From NCBI GenBank assembly GCA_947625735.1, contig CANQPL010000001.1, positions 1 to 64,000 of the forward strand: a stretch of DNA of 64,000 nucleotides, read 5' to 3'. Source of the stretch: an uncultured Clostridia bacterium. Its GTDB lineage: Bacteria > Bacillota > Clostridia > Oscillospirales > Ruminococcaceae. Below, in pieces: positions 52,196 through 64,000 of this stretch. A program made the translations under genes and the position numbers. The notes under the pieces were generated by a model. It saw nothing but the letters and a program-made list of their open reading frames with translations, made no database searches and had not been told where the DNA came from. Numbering within the stretch: position 1 is the stretch's first letter; the number at the start of each line of letters is the position of its first letter.

Positions 52196-53107
52196 TTATC
52201 CTTTGATGCCGCCCGAGTATGTTATGCCCTCTACAAGATATTCCTCACCGTACAGGAACATGAGCAGCGTGGGGGTCATATAGATAACTGCTACCGCAAA
52301 GGCAAGACCCGTATCTCCCGAGTTTATTTTTGAGAGAAAAACCGATAAGGGGTGGAGGGACTCGTCACTTAGCAGAATAAGAGGCTGCTCCACCATGTTC
52401 CAGTAGTCTATAAATACCAGCATCAGCACCGAAAATACAGCACTTCTTATTAGGGGATAGCAGATAGTTGCAAATATCTGAAGCTCTCCTGCACCGTCCA
52501 GCATTGCGGCTTCGTAATAGGTTTTCGGGATACGTTTCATTGCCTTTGTAAGCAGGAATACCGCAAAGGGAGAGAATATGCCCGGGAGAATGATCGACCA
52601 TATGGTATCAAGCAGTCCCAGCTTGTCTGCCACAAGATAGTTGGGGACAAGCGTTACCTGATAGGGCATGAGCATTAAAATTATGTACACAAAGAAAATT
52701 ATCTCCTTGAGCCTTCCCGTAAGGCGTGCAAAGCCGTAGGAGGCAAGCACGGCAATGGCTGTCTGGAAAATAACGATCGGCACTGTAAGTATAACGGAAT
52801 TCCAGAATTTCAGCAGATAATCGGGGCTTTTGATGAGTACGGTAATGTACTGACTGAAGGATACAATATCGGGTATGAATTTCAGATTTACCTTTTCCGC
52901 AATGAATGTACGGTTATTTGTGACAGAGGAAAAAATCACGCCGTAATCTGCATTGATCTCCGCCTGAGACATAAGTGAATTTGTAAAGGTAAGAACGGTA
53001 GGAAGCAGGAAGATCACTGCCGATACAGCGGCAAATGCGGTCATCAGTACAAGTGTGACACTGCGGAAAAGCCGCTGCAGGGTAAGACGCTTTTTCTTTT
53101 TTTTCAT
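52196..53107 (-). CDS. carbohydrate ABC transporter permease (MalG type)
   Basis: A 303-residue permease with six membrane segments. The EAA loop is TYYEAAMLDGAGELQIFATICYPLIRS near residues 195-220, and the N-terminal MTAFAAVSAVIFLLPTVLTFTNSLM is typical. Its ATG overlaps the stop of the upstream MalF-type gene (ATGA, 53107-53104), so the two are coupled and should form one channel. Neither a binding protein nor an ATPase gene lies in this operon. The HlyD-like gene follows after 22 bp. The substrate is unknown, and import versus a changed role cannot be decided. Confidence 0.88.
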   Translation of the reverse strand: MKKKKKRLTLQRLFRSVTLVLMTAFAAVSAVIFLLPTVLTFTNSLMSQAEINADYGVIFSSVTNNRTFIAEKVNLKFIPDIVSFSQYITVLIKSPDYLLKFWNSVILTVPIVIFQTAIAVLASYGFARLTGRLKEIIFFVYIILMLMPYQVTLVPNYLVADKLGLLDTIWSIILPGIFSPFAVFLLTKAMKRIPKTYYEAAMLDGAGELQIFATICYPLIRSAVFSVLMLVFIDYWNMVEQPLILLSDESLHPLSVFLSKINSGDTGLAFAVAVIYMTPTLLMFLYGEEYLVEGITYSGGIKG

Positions 53108-54009
53108 TCTTCCACATCTCCTCCCAGCTTATTTTCAAGGATATAAAGTATCCCGATGATAACCACCATAACTGCCGACATAATCATAGCCGCAGCCGAG
53201 AGCTTCTGATAATCCAGATTGCGGAAGTTGTTGTTCATATAATGCTGCAAAAGATAGATATCCTCAAAGGGATAATCTCCCGTAAGGAGATATACCTCTC
53301 TGAACAGCTTGAAGGAGTTGATGATCGAAAGTATAGTCACAAAGAGCAGAGTGGGGGACAGATAACGGAGCTTTATATGTATTAGCCTGTATAACGCTCC
53401 CGCTCCCTCCAGCTCGGCAACTTCAATAAGATCGTTTGGGATATTTCCAAGCGCCGCCAGAAAAAGGATCATGTTATATCCCAGATTTTTCCACAAAAAA
53501 AGCAGCACCACAACTATCATGCATTTTGATGATTTCATCCAGTCAACAGGCTGTCCCTGAAAATAGTCAACGATAACCGAATTGAGAGTGCCGTTATAAT
53601 GGAACACTACCTGCCATATAAGCACTATTGATGCAACGGGTACCATCATGGGAGAAAGAAAAAATGTGCGGAAAAGGCTCTTGCAGGGTATCCTTGAATC
53701 AAGAAGCGAGGCAAGTCCCAGCGAAAGCACCACCGCAAGGGGAACGCCTGTCGCTGACAGTACCAAGGTATTTTTTGCGGCTCTTCTGAAAGCCGTATTT
53801 GCAAAAAGCGCCTTGTAATTATCTATGCCCACGAAATTCATATTGATAGGATCGTCAAGAAAGGAATAACCGATTATAATAAAAAACGGTATTATAAAGA
53901 ATACAAGGACGCCTGCAACACTGGGAATAATGGAAATTACGGCAAAGGGAGTATTGGGATTTGTAAGACGGGAATACTCCTGCTTTCCTTGCTTCTGATT
54001 TTTTTTCAA
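53104..54009 (-). CDS. carbohydrate ABC transporter permease (MalF type)
   Basis: A 301-residue permease with six membrane segments, beginning with a basic Gln/Lys-rich stretch. The EAA loop reads DLIEVAELEGAGALYRLIHIKLRYLSP, near residues 190-216; here the usual Glu-Ala-Ala is EVAELEGA, a mild variant. FVGIDNYKALFANTAFRRAAKNTLVL is typical of the class. The frame starts at TTG 54009 with GGAGG about ten bases upstream. First gene of the minus-strand operon MalF-MalG-HlyD-MacB-like, divergent from the recombinase gene. Confidence 0.88.
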   Translation of the reverse strand: MKKNQKQGKQEYSRLTNPNTPFAVISIIPSVAGVLVFFIIPFFIIIGYSFLDDPINMNFVGIDNYKALFANTAFRRAAKNTLVLSATGVPLAVVLSLGLASLLDSRIPCKSLFRTFFLSPMMVPVASIVLIWQVVFHYNGTLNSVIVDYFQGQPVDWMKSSKCMIVVVLLFLWKNLGYNMILFLAALGNIPNDLIEVAELEGAGALYRLIHIKLRYLSPTLLFVTILSIINSFKLFREVYLLTGDYPFEDIYLLQHYMNNNFRNLDYQKLSAAAMIMSAVMVVIIGILYILENKLGGDVEE

Positions 54010-54045
54010 TATAACTGCACCTCCGGACTTTTGCTTTTCAAGTCA

Positions 54046-54074
54046 ATTATACTACATAAAGAAAAAAATTTCTA
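54046..54074 (-). promoter_or_regulatory. probable promoter of the minus-strand permease operon
   Basis: TATAAT on minus (54051-54046) with a weak TAGAAA (54074-54069) at 17-bp spacing, 36 bases before the TTG start. Confidence 0.45.
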
Positions 54075-54140
54075 TAGCTGTACCAAACTGTAATCGAATA
54101 TTAACCGAATTTGTAACTTTCATGTTTTTTTATTCATTGC

Positions 54141-54169
54141 TTGACATATGTGAATAAATGTGGTAAAAT
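54141..54169 (+). promoter_or_regulatory. sigma-A promoter of recombinase gene
   Basis: TTGACA (54141-54146), 17 bp, TAAAAT (54164-54169), about 65 bases before TTG 54235. Confidence 0.75.
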
Positions 54170-54234
54170 ATTAATCAGTACAGAAAAATGTATCCTCCGT
54201 AAAAACGGATATTATAAATTAAGAGGGTGATAGC

Positions 54235-55215
54235 TTGGCAGCGGATATGAAGGACTGTCCGCCCTATCTGAGAGAATATATCTTCTATCTCAGGGTCATA
54301 AAAAACCGTTCCGAAAAAACGATAGTTTCCTATTATACCGATCTCAGGCTTTTTCTCAGGTATTTAAAGGAAAACAGACTTGATATGAAGGATCCGGATA
54401 TTATTGCAGATGTGCCGTTTTCTGCGGTAGAGGCGGTCACGCTTTACGATGTTTACGAATTTCTGAACTATTCCACAGAGGAATGCGGCAACAGCGATAA
54501 GACAAGGGCAAGAAAAATATCCGCCATAAAGGGCTTTTACAAGGCTCTTTGCGGAGGAAAGCTCATGGAATACCGCCTTGAAAAAAATCCCGTTCTTAAT
54601 CTTGATACGCCCGTACCCAAAAAAACACAGCCCAAATATCTGGGGCTTGACGACAGCAGGAGACTTCTTGACCATGTGGACGAGCAGTCGGAATTTTACG
54701 AAAGGGATTACTGTATACTGATGTTGTTTCTTAACTGCGGTATGCGTCTTTCCGAGCTTGTGGGGATAAATATTCAGGATATTGACCTTGACGACAGAAC
54801 GCTGCGGCTTCTCGGAAAGGGAAACAAGGAAAGGATCATTCATCTGAACAACAGCTGTGCAGAAGCGATAGAACAGTATCTTCCCGTAAGACCCGAGGCC
54901 GAATCAGATGCGCTTTTTCTCTCAAAGCGCAGAACACGGATCACTCCCCGCCGTGTGGAGCAGATCGTTACAGATGCCATTGAGAGGATAGGTCTTGGAA
55001 AAAGAGGATTGTCCGCCCATAAGCTCAGACACACTGCCGCCACGCTCATGTATCAGTACGGGAATGTAGATCCTATGGTATTAAAGGAGATACTGGGTCA
55101 TGCAAGTGTTTCCACTACCGCAATATATACGCATCTTACAAATGAAAATGTCCGTACTGCCCTTGACGCAAATCCATTGTCAGAGGAAAGGCTTAGAAGA
55201 AAAAATAAAGGCTGA
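54235..55215 (+). CDS. tyrosine recombinase (XerC/XerD type)
   Basis: A 326-residue site-specific recombinase. The N-terminal SAM-like core-binding domain is residues 10-125 (YLRVIKNRSEKTIVSYYTDLRLFLRYL). The catalytic domain has R171 (CGMRLSELVGI), H262 and R265 (SAHKLRHTAAT), H289 (LGHASVSTTAIYTH) and Tyr298 as nucleophile. Length and layout match chromosomal XerC/D, which resolve chromosome dimers at dif, more than integrases. GAGGGTG supports TTG 54235 over ATG 54247. No attachment site, phage or transposon genes are nearby, so a housekeeping role is likely. Confidence 0.88.
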   Translation: MAADMKDCPPYLREYIFYLRVIKNRSEKTIVSYYTDLRLFLRYLKENRLDMKDPDIIADVPFSAVEAVTLYDVYEFLNYSTEECGNSDKTRARKISAIKGFYKALCGGKLMEYRLEKNPVLNLDTPVPKKTQPKYLGLDDSRRLLDHVDEQSEFYERDYCILMLFLNCGMRLSELVGINIQDIDLDDRTLRLLGKGNKERIIHLNNSCAEAIEQYLPVRPEAESDALFLSKRRTRITPRRVEQIVTDAIERIGLGKRGLSAHKLRHTAATLMYQYGNVDPMVLKEILGHASVSTTAIYTHLTNENVRTALDANPLSEERLRRKNKG

Positions 55216-55339
55216 GTATTTCCATGAATTATCCGTATGGGAAATGCGGGCAGGAGCATCAAGTTTGATCGGCAGCATTGACGCTGAAACGATATTTTAA
55301 ATATACCTTACAGACTCTGATACAGAAAGGAAGATTACC

Positions 55340-56287
55340 ATGAATTTCATTAAATCGGAACACAGCTTCAGAAGCTCCAACGGGGTGGATAATATCGCAT
55401 ATTATATTTATACCCCAAAGGACATGGAGGCAAAGGCTCTTATACAGATCTCTCACGGTATGTGCGAGTATGTGGCAAGATATGAGGGATTTATTAACTA
55501 TCTGTGCGGGCTGGGCTATGCAGTCATCGCTCACGATCACTTAGGACACGGCAATTCCGTTTCAAGAAGCTATGATTTGGGATTTTTTGCACTGGAAAAC
55601 GGCTGGATATATCTTATAAAGGATCTTAGAAAAACCTTCCTTATCGGGCGTTCCCTGTTCGGCAGACTTCCTCATTATCTTATCGGTCATTCAATGGGTT
55701 CACTGGTAGTCAGATGCTATCTTGCAAAGTACAGTCATGATGCGGACGGAGCAGTGCTTATAGGTACGGTTGGAAGGCATCCCGCTCTGCCTGCGGCGAT
55801 ACTGCTTGCGGATACCGAAATGGCACTGCACGGCGTCAAGAGCCGTTCAAGAAAAATAAACAAGCTGCTTTTCGGACTCAGCAATATTAAGGTGGAGGAC
55901 AAGCGCACGGAGTTTGACTGGATCTCCAGAGATGAAAATGTGGTTGCAGAATATGTGGCTGATAAAAAGTGCAATTTTATTTTTACCTCCTCTGCATTCA
56001 GGGATCTGTTTATGCTTCTTGACTACTGCTCGTCCCGTTCATGGTACGACAAGGTAAGGAGCGATATTCCCATTCTTCTTATGGGAGGGGCGGACGATCC
56101 CATAGGCAGCTACGGCAGAGGAGTTATGCAGGTATTCAAGGGACTTTGCTCCCATGATTTTACGGACGTTGAGGTAAAAATATGCGAGGGGTGCAGGCAT
56201 GAGCTTCTTAATGAGACAAACCGCCTTGAAATGTACGGCGAGATAGCTCATTGGCTTGATGTAAGGCTTGCACGCCGGGCAAGATGA
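55340..56287 (+). CDS. alpha/beta hydrolase (lysophospholipase-like)
   Basis: A 315-residue serine hydrolase of the Hydrolase_4/monoglyceride lipase-like group. The oxyanion region is LIQISHGMCEYVARY, the HDHLGHGNS block is typical, and the nucleophile Ser118 lies in LIGHSMGSLVVR. The probable acid is in LMGGADDPIG and the His in EGCRHELLNET. No signal sequence, so cytoplasmic. It likely acts on acylglycerols or lysophospholipids; the substrate is not shown by the sequence. GAAAGGA precedes ATG 55340. comM follows after 18 bp. Confidence 0.87.
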   Translation: MNFIKSEHSFRSSNGVDNIAYYIYTPKDMEAKALIQISHGMCEYVARYEGFINYLCGLGYAVIAHDHLGHGNSVSRSYDLGFFALENGWIYLIKDLRKTFLIGRSLFGRLPHYLIGHSMGSLVVRCYLAKYSHDADGAVLIGTVGRHPALPAAILLADTEMALHGVKSRSRKINKLLFGLSNIKVEDKRTEFDWISRDENVVAEYVADKKCNFIFTSSAFRDLFMLLDYCSSRSWYDKVRSDIPILLMGGADDPIGSYGRGVMQVFKGLCSHDFTDVEVKICEGCRHELLNETNRLEMYGEIAHWLDVRLARRAR

Positions 56288-56305
56288 CAAAAAGGAGATG
56301 TCAGA

Positions 56306-57835
56306 ATGGTCGTAACTATTAACAGTCTCGGACTTTTCGGACTCAATGCCTTTCCTGTGGAGGTCGAGACAGAGGTCAGCAGAGGTACTCCCTGTTTTGT
56401 GATAGTAGGTCTGGGAGATACGGTGGTAAATGAAAGCAGGGAAAGAATAAGAGCCGCTTTCAGAAGCAGCTCCCTTACCTTTCCTCTTTCAAGAGTAATA
56501 GTGAATCTTGCTCCTGCGGATACGAAAAAGGCGGGCAGTATGCACGATCTTGCCATAATCGTGTCGCTGCTAAAAATACTCGGATATATAAAGGAGGACA
56601 TCAGCAAGACCGCTTTTATCGGTGAAGTCGCTTTAAACGGTGCTGTGAGGGCGGTCAACGGAGTTCTTCCCATGGTGCTTTGTGCAGAAAGATCGGGCTT
56701 TGATACGGTCTTTGTCCCCATTGACAACGCCTACGAAGCAAGCGTTGTTGACGGAGTAACAGTATACGGTGTGGATAATATTTCCGAGATAATAGATCAT
56801 TTCGGAGGGAAATCCCTTATCGTACCTCAGACAAGATATGTGCCGACACCAAAGGACAGCTTTGATAATGTGGATTTTTCCGAGGTAAGGGGACAGCAGA
56901 CTGCAAAAAAGGCTCTGGAATACGCTGCTGCGGGAGGTCATAACGTTCTTATGATCGGTTCTCCCGGAAGCGGCAAATCAATGCTTGCAAAAAGGCTTTC
57001 CACTATCATGCCTGCCATGACCTTTAAGGAATCCATAGAAACAACAAATATACATTCGGTATGCGGACTTGTATCAAAGGAAAATCCGCTTGTGACGGTA
57101 AGACCCTTCAGAGCGCCTCATCATACCATATCCTCTGCGGGGCTTTCGGGCGGCGGCTCTGTTCCTCGTCCCGGTGAAATATCTCTTGCACACAACGGGA
57201 TACTGTTTCTTGATGAGCTGCCCGAGTTTGCAAGGCAGTCTCTGGAGATACTCCGTCAGCCTCTTGAGGACAGGCAGGTCACTATATCAAGAGCGGCAGG
57301 CTCTATTACATATCCATGCTCTTTTATGCTTGTAGGTGCTATGAATCCATGTCCGTGCGGCTACAGAGGACATCCCACAAGGAGATGTACCTGTCCTGAA
57401 AACAAGGCAACTGCTTATATCAACAGGATCTCCGGACCTCTGCTTGACAGATTTGATATTCATGTGGAGGTAGCTCCCGTTCAATACAATGATCTTACCT
57501 CAGGTGAAAAGGAGGAGTGTTCAGCGGAGATAAGGGAAAGAGTACAGGCTGCAAGAGAGATACAGAATAACCGTTATAAGGGTACAAACATTACCTGCAA
57601 TGCACGTATCACTCCCGATATCCTCCATGAGGTATGCGTTATGACAGATGATGCAAATGAGCTGCTCCAAAGCGTATTTGACAAGCTGGGTCTTTCGGCA
57701 AGAGCATATGACAGGATATTAAAGGTAGCACGCACAGTTGCAGATATGTACAACGAAGAGGTCATAGGCAAAAAACATATTGCTCAGGCTGTACAGTTCA
57801 GGACGCTTGACAGAAAATACTGGTCGGGATTCTGA
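56306..57835 (+). CDS. comM: YifB/ComM family Mg-chelatase-like AAA+ ATPase
   Basis: A 509-residue protein. The N-terminal Lon-like ChlI domain (residues 1-165) has VEVETEVSRGTPCFVIVGLGD and NLAPADTKKAGSMHDLAI. The AAA+ core has Walker A LMIGSPGSGKSMLAKRL, RPFRAPHHTISSAGLSGGG, Walker B ILFLDELPEFARQSLE, and the MNPCPCGYRGHP zinc-like motif. ComM is a hexameric helicase that helps branch migration during natural transformation. GGAG precedes ATG 56306. It is placed directly upstream of the rpoBC promoter. Confidence 0.93.
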   Translation: MVVTINSLGLFGLNAFPVEVETEVSRGTPCFVIVGLGDTVVNESRERIRAAFRSSSLTFPLSRVIVNLAPADTKKAGSMHDLAIIVSLLKILGYIKEDISKTAFIGEVALNGAVRAVNGVLPMVLCAERSGFDTVFVPIDNAYEASVVDGVTVYGVDNISEIIDHFGGKSLIVPQTRYVPTPKDSFDNVDFSEVRGQQTAKKALEYAAAGGHNVLMIGSPGSGKSMLAKRLSTIMPAMTFKESIETTNIHSVCGLVSKENPLVTVRPFRAPHHTISSAGLSGGGSVPRPGEISLAHNGILFLDELPEFARQSLEILRQPLEDRQVTISRAAGSITYPCSFMLVGAMNPCPCGYRGHPTRRCTCPENKATAYINRISGPLLDRFDIHVEVAPVQYNDLTSGEKEECSAEIRERVQAAREIQNNRYKGTNITCNARITPDILHEVCVMTDDANELLQSVFDKLGLSARAYDRILKVARTVADMYNEEVIGKKHIAQAVQFRTLDRKYWSGF

Positions 57836-57876
57836 TTTTACTGACGGTTATCGGATAACAGACTTTATCTGCGGAT

Positions 57877-57902
57877 AAGCGGGCGGAACATTCCGTCCGC
57901 TT
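57877..57902 (+). terminator. hairpin after comM
   Basis: Stem aagcgggcgga/tccgtccgctt (one G-U pair) with a very short loop; the following T-run is poor. Confidence 0.5.
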
Positions 57903-57973
57903 AAATTAATAGGTATAAATTGTTAATAAAAATTGTATAAAATGTAAAATCACAAAAAAATAAAATAATTCTC

Positions 57974-58002
57974 TTGACAATTTGAGGAATATGTTATATA
58001 AT
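57974..58002 (+). promoter_or_regulatory. sigma-A promoter of rpoBC
   Basis: TTGACA (57974-57979), 17 bp, TATAAT (57997-58002): a perfect consensus pair. Confidence 0.85.
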
Positions 58003-58174
58003 AATATACTGTATCATAATGTAAACTTATGCCTGTTTTACGGAATGCCGTTAAAAATACAGGTAAATTTTGGAGGATCGGACTGCTTTATTTCCGATCA
58101 TCCTGCCAATAATAATTAAAAGCGGCAGAAAACAGGAAACATTATCGCCTAAATTTTAGAGGAGGAGTCCGCCT

Positions 58175-61100
58175 ATGGTGAATGTAAAGCCGGTGCAGTT
58201 CGGCAAGACTACACGAATGAGCTTTGGCAAGATCAATGAAGCTCTTGAAATGCCGAATCTTATCGAGGTGCAGAAAAATTCATATCAGTGGTTTCTTAAG
58301 GAGGGACTTAAAGAAGTATTCCGTGACGTTTCCGCAATAACCGACTACAACAATAATCTGGTGCTCAATTTCGTTGATTTTCATCTTGACGAAACACCAA
58401 AGTATTCTGTTGCAGAGTGCAAGGAGCGCGATGTTACCTTTGCTGCTCCGCTGAGAGTAAAGGCTACCTTGTGGAACAAGGAAACAGGCGATGTAAAAGA
58501 AAATGAAATATTTATGGGCGATTTTCCTCTGATGACCGACAGCGGCACATTTGTGATAAACGGTGCCGAGCGTGTTATTGTATCGCAGCTTGTTCGTTCT
58601 CCGGGAGTTTACTATGCCTATGAAAAGGATAAGACGGGCAAGAATCTTTACAGAGCGACTGTTATCCCCAACAGAGGAGCATGGCTCGAATATGAAATGG
58701 ATTCGTCCGATGTGGTATATGTAAGGATCGACAAGAACAGAAAGATCCCCCTTACTACATTTATAAGGGCGCTTGGCTGCGGAACAGATTCTGAGATCGA
58801 GGAAATGTTCGGCGTTGACGAAAGACTTAATCAGACTATTCTCCAGAAGGACGCCACCAAAAATAATGAAGAGGCACTCCTTGAAGTCTATAAGAAGCTG
58901 CGTCCCGGCGAGCCTCCCACGGTAGACAGTGCAGTAAATCACATAAATATGCTGTTTTTTGATGCCAAGAGATATGATCTTTCAAGATTCGGAAGATATA
59001 AGTACAATAAAAAGCTGGGCATCGGCTCCCGCATTTCGGGGCATTATCTTTCAAGACCCGTTGTAAATCCCATGACAGGCGAGATAATCGCAGACGAGGG
59101 AGATCTTATTACCTACGATAAGGCAATGGAGATACAGCAGGCAGGCGTTATTGAAGCATGGCTCAGAGTTGAGCATAAGGAGATCTATACCTCTCCCACA
59201 GGTGAAACGGGAAGCCGCACAGAGGAGAGAGAGGTCAAGGTCATAGGCAACGGCATGGTAGATATTTCTGGCTATGTGGACTTTGATGCATCTCAGTACG
59301 GCATAAATGAGCTTGTTTCCTTCAAGGTCTTAAAGGATATTCTTGAGACAGCCGCAGATGCGGACGAGCTTGAGGAAATGGTCAAAAAGCGTGTTGATGA
59401 GCTTGTACCGAAGCACATCATTCTTGAAGATATTTATGCAACTATCAGCTATTTTATTAACCTTTGCGAGGGCGTGGGCTCGGTAGACGATATAGACCAT
59501 CTGGGAAACAGACGTATCCGTTCTGTAGGTGAGCTGCTACAGAATCAGTTCAGGATAGGTTTTGCAAGAATGGAGCGGGGTATCCGTGAAAAAATGAATA
59601 CCCAGACTCAGGATATGGAGAATATAACTCCTCAGAGCCTTATAAATATCCGACCCATTACAGCGGCGATCAAGGAATTTTTCGGCTCTTCTCCGCTGTC
59701 CCAGTTCATGGATCAGAATAATCCTTTAGCAGAGCTTACCCATAAAAGACGTCTTTCCGCACTGGGTCCGGGCGGTCTTTCGAGAGACCGTGCAAGCTTT
59801 GAGGTGCGTGACGTTCACTATTCACACTACGGCAGAATGTGTCCTATCGAGACACCTGAAGGTCCTAACATCGGTCTTATTTCCTACCTTGCATCTTTTG
59901 CGAGGATCAATGAATACGGCTTTATTGAGGCTCCCTACAGACGTGTGGATAAGACTACCGGCGTAGTTACCAATGAGGTCGTGTACATGACCGCAGATGT
60001 TGAGGATAATTATACGGTGGCGCAGGCTAACGAGCCGCTGACAGAGGACGGAAAATTTGCACGTCCGAGGGTAAATGCCCGTTATAAGGATCAGATACTT
60101 GAATGTGAGAGAGAACGCATTGATTTCATGGACGTATCTCCTAAAATGGTGGTATCCATTGCAACGGCAATGATCCCGTTCCTTGAAAACGATGACGCAA
60201 ACCGTGCCCTTATGGGTGCGAATATGCAGCGTCAGGCAGTGCCTCTCCTCAAAACCGAAGCTCCGATCGTGGGTACAGGTATGGAGTACAAGGCGGCAGT
60301 AGACTCGGGAGTATGCATTGTTTCCGAGTATGACGGCGTCGTGGACAGAGTATCCGCAGATGAGATAGTTATCAAAGAGGGAACAGGCGCTACACATTCC
60401 TATAAACTCATAAAGTTCAAGCGTTCCAATCAGGGTACCTGCGTTAATCAGCGTCCTATCGTTTCAAAGGGCGAGGAGGTTCATGTGGGTCAGGTGCTTG
60501 CAGATGGTCCTGCTACAAGCAACGGAGAGCTTGCTATCGGAAAAAATGCACTTATCGGCTTTATGACATGGGAGGGCTACAACTACGAGGACGCAGTTCT
60601 CTTAAATGAACGTGTTGTCCGTGAAGATATTTACACCTCGATCCATATCGAAGAATACGAGATCGAGGAAAGAGATACAAAGCTGGGCGCCGAAACTATT
60701 ACAAGAGATATCCCGAATGTGGGCGAGGACGCTCTCAAGGATCTTGACGACCGAGGGATAATAAGAATAGGCGCAGAGGTAAGAGCAGGCGATATCCTTG
60801 TAGGTAAGGTAACGCCAAAGGGCGAAACTGAGCTTACTGCGGAGGAAAGACTTCTGAGAGCCATTTTCGGTGAAAAGGCAAAGGAAGTAAGAGATAATTC
60901 TCTGAAAGTACCTCACGGCGAATCGGGCGTTGTGGTTGACGTTAAGATCTTTACCCGTGAAAACTGCGATGAGCTTTCACCGGGTGTGAATAAACTTGTA
61001 AGATGCTATATAGCACAGAAGCGTAAAATATCCGTGGGAGATAAAATGGCAGGACGCCACGGAAACAAGGGCGTTGTTTCAAGGATACTCAAATCCGAGG

Positions 61101-61972
61101 ATATGCCCTTCCTGCCTGACGGCACGCCCCTTGACATTGTGCTCAATCCTCTGGGCGTTCCTTCACGTATGAACATCGGTCAGGTGCTGGAAGTTCATCT
61201 GGGCATGGCTGCAAAGAAGCTGGGCTGGAAGGTCATGACGCCTGTATTTGACGGCGCTCATGAGGAGGATATCAGAGCCGCATTCAGAGATGCGGGCATG
61301 GACGAGGACGGCAAGATAGTTCTCCGTGACGGTCGTACAGGCGAGCCCTTTGACAACCGTGTTACCGTTGGTATAATGTATTATCTGAAACTCCACCATC
61401 TGGTAGACGACAAGATACACGCACGTTCTGTAGGTCCCTATGCCCTTGTTACCCAGCAGCCTCTGGGCGGTAAGGCGCAGTTCGGCGGACAGCGTTTCGG
61501 AGAAATGGAGGTATGGGCGCTGGAGGCATACGGCGCAGCTTATACACTGCAGGAGATCCTTACCGTGAAGTCCGATGATACCGTAGGACGTGTAAAGACC
61601 TATGAGGCGATCGTCAAGGGTCAGAATGTGCCGAAGCCCGGCATTCCCGAGGCATTCAAGGTCATTATCAAGGAGTTCCAGTCACTTTGTCTTGATATTC
61701 TTGTACTCAATGAAAATAACGAGGAGATCGACCTTAAAGCTACATTTGAGGAGGACGATGACGTTATCCCGCAGCCCGTATCTGATGCAGACGATTTTGA
61801 TGAGCTTACATCGGGCGGCGATCTTTACGATGAAGATGATCTGGAGGACGGAGATCTTGACGAGGGCTTCTCACTTGTAGACGATGAGGACGAGGACGAT
61901 TTTGGCGGCAGCGATGATGAGGACGAGGACGAAGAAGATGATGATTATATCATTGATGACGATTTTATATGA
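58175..61972 (+). CDS. rpoB: RNA polymerase beta subunit
   Basis: A 1265-residue beta subunit. Recognisable regions are the N-terminal protrusion and lobe ([22 protein letters not shown]), the rifampicin pocket ([31 protein letters not shown]), the [15 protein letters not shown] loop, the [13 protein letters not shown] and [15 protein letters not shown] active-site regions, and the C-terminal clamp [19 protein letters not shown]. The rifampicin-site residues look like wild type (Q, D, H, R, S in usual places). About 75 extra acidic residues follow the conserved end. GAGGAGGAG precedes ATG 58175. rpoC follows after 78 bp. Confidence 0.98.
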   Translation: MVNVKPVQFGKTTRMSFGKINEALEMPNLIEVQKNSYQWFLKEGLKEVFRDVSAITDYNNNLVLNFVDFHLDETPKYSVAECKERDVTFAAPLRVKATLWNKETGDVKENEIFMGDFPLMTDSGTFVINGAERVIVSQLVRSPGVYYAYEKDKTGKNLYRATVIPNRGAWLEYEMDSSDVVYVRIDKNRKIPLTTFIRALGCGTDSEIEEMFGVDERLNQTILQKDATKNNEEALLEVYKKLRPGEPPTVDSAVNHINMLFFDAKRYDLSRFGRYKYNKKLGIGSRISGHYLSRPVVNPMTGEIIADEGDLITYDKAMEIQQAGVIEAWLRVEHKEIYTSPTGETGSRTEEREVKVIGNGMVDISGYVDFDASQYGINELVSFKVLKDILETAADADELEEMVKKRVDELVPKHIILEDIYATISYFINLCEGVGSVDDIDHLGNRRIRSVGELLQNQFRIGFARMERGIREKMNTQTQDMENITPQSLINIRPITAAIKEFFGSSPLSQFMDQNNPLAELTHKRRLSALGPGGLSRDRASFEVRDVHYSHYGRMCPIETPEGPNIGLISYLASFARINEYGFIEAPYRRVDKTTGVVTNEVVYMTADVEDNYTVAQANEPLTEDGKFARPRVNARYKDQILECERERIDFMDVSPKMVVSIATAMIPFLENDDANRALMGANMQRQAVPLLKTEAPIVGTGMEYKAAVDSGVCIVSEYDGVVDRVSADEIVIKEGTGATHSYKLIKFKRSNQGTCVNQRPIVSKGEEVHVGQVLADGPATSNGELAIGKNALIGFMTWEGYNYEDAVLLNERVVREDIYTSIHIEEYEIEERDTKLGAETITRDIPNVGEDALKDLDDRGIIRIGAEVRAGDILVGKVTPKGETELTAEERLLRAIFGEKAKEVRDNSLKVPHGESGVVVDVKIFTRENCDELSPGVNKLVRCYIAQKRKISVGDKMAGRHGNKGVVSRILKSEDMPFLPDGTPLDIVLNPLGVPSRMNIGQVLEVHLGMAAKKLGWKVMTPVFDGAHEEDIRAAFRDAGMDEDGKIVLRDGRTGEPFDNRVTVGIMYYLKLHHLVDDKIHARSVGPYALVTQQPLGGKAQFGGQRFGEMEVWALEAYGAAYTLQEILTVKSDDTVGRVKTYEAIVKGQNVPKPGIPEAFKVIIKEFQSLCLDILVLNENNEEIDLKATFEEDDDVIPQPVSDADDFDELTSGGDLYDEDDLEDGDLDEGFSLVDDEDEDDFGGSDDEDEDEEDDDYIIDDDFI

Positions 61973-61987
61973 TATTTCCGCTATTTC

Positions 61988-64000
<2,013 letters not shown>

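Larger units (their letters stand above)
57836..58174. other. intergenic region and rpoB leader
   Basis: This 339-bp gap has a hairpin after comM (57877-57902), a strong promoter (57974-58002), and a leader of about 165 nt. The leader can form cctgtttta...taaaaatacagg (58032-58062) and gatcgg...ccgatc (58076-58098) stems. I recognise no known leader-RNA family; the L10 leader is not expected because rplJL is absent. Confidence 0.6.

Noticed and set aside
54235..55215. Tyrosine recombinase as an integrase of a mobile element
   Set aside because: No phage or conjugation genes, tRNA or direct repeats lie nearby, and length and domain layout fit XerC/D.

Overview
The window looks like chromosomal DNA of a low-to-mid-GC Firmicute, most likely a Clostridia member near Ruminococcus/Oscillospiraceae. 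The grounds are strong Shine-Dalgarno sites, sigma-A promoters (TTGACA-17-TATAAT, often with an extended TG before the -10), many TTG starts, the gene orders dnaG-rpoD and ylxM-ffh-rpsP-khpA-rimM-trmD, and binding-protein-dependent sugar importers without a local ATPase. The taxonomic call is inference; there is no rRNA here.

Layout. 0-2.3 kb: a SAM methyltransferase and a decayed IS1380-type insertion sequence with both inverted repeats still visible. 2.4-8 kb: housekeeping (rpmE, YigZ/IMPACT, a dNTPase, dnaG, rpoD, an Rrf2 regulator). 8.2-13.7 kb: a five-gene operon that should make GDP-mannose, then GDP-4-keto-6-deoxymannose and GDP-D-rhamnose, with two GT4 glycosyltransferases. 13.8-18.4 kb: a SEDS (FtsW/RodA) protein, a lipoprotein, an XRE regulator with operator-like palindromes at its promoter, tRNA-Thr(CGT), and a signal-peptidase-like membrane protein whose nucleophile serine appears to be Asn. 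18.8-23 kb: a sugar ABC importer (binding protein, two permeases, YesL-like protein). 23.1-29 kb, minus strand: a two-component system with an ABC-2 exporter, and feoB. 29.1-32.9 kb: the SRP/ribosome-maturation operon. 33-34.9 kb: HPr and a CdaR/PucR-type regulator.

35-49.1 kb is the most interesting part. It is a tightly packed run of 13 co-directional genes starting with ftsE-ftsX and a coiled-coil M23 peptidase (the likely FtsEX-activated wall hydrolase). Next come an S41-family protein that has lost both catalytic residues, three unrecognised or weakly recognised proteins, a GH25 lysozyme, another unknown, and a C39-like cysteine peptidase. It ends in a three-gene module with overlapping reading frames: a TerB_N/TerB_C protein, a BrxD-like (DUF2791) P-loop ATPase, and a BrxHI/Lhr-like superfamily 2 helicase. 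BrxD and BrxHI are known from BREX anti-phage systems, but no methylase, PglZ phosphatase or BrxC is present. This is the best candidate for an under-described system.

49.1-54 kb, minus strand: two MalF/MalG-type sugar permeases in one operon with a HlyD-type adaptor and a MacB-like membrane protein, without a binding protein or ATPase. 54.2-57.8 kb: a tyrosine recombinase, an alpha/beta hydrolase and a ComM/YifB ATPase. 57.9 kb to the end: rpoB (with a long acidic C-terminal tail) and the first 650 codons of rpoC. rpoBC is preceded by its own strong promoter and by comM rather than by rplL. No CRISPR array, rRNA, prophage or replication origin was seen.
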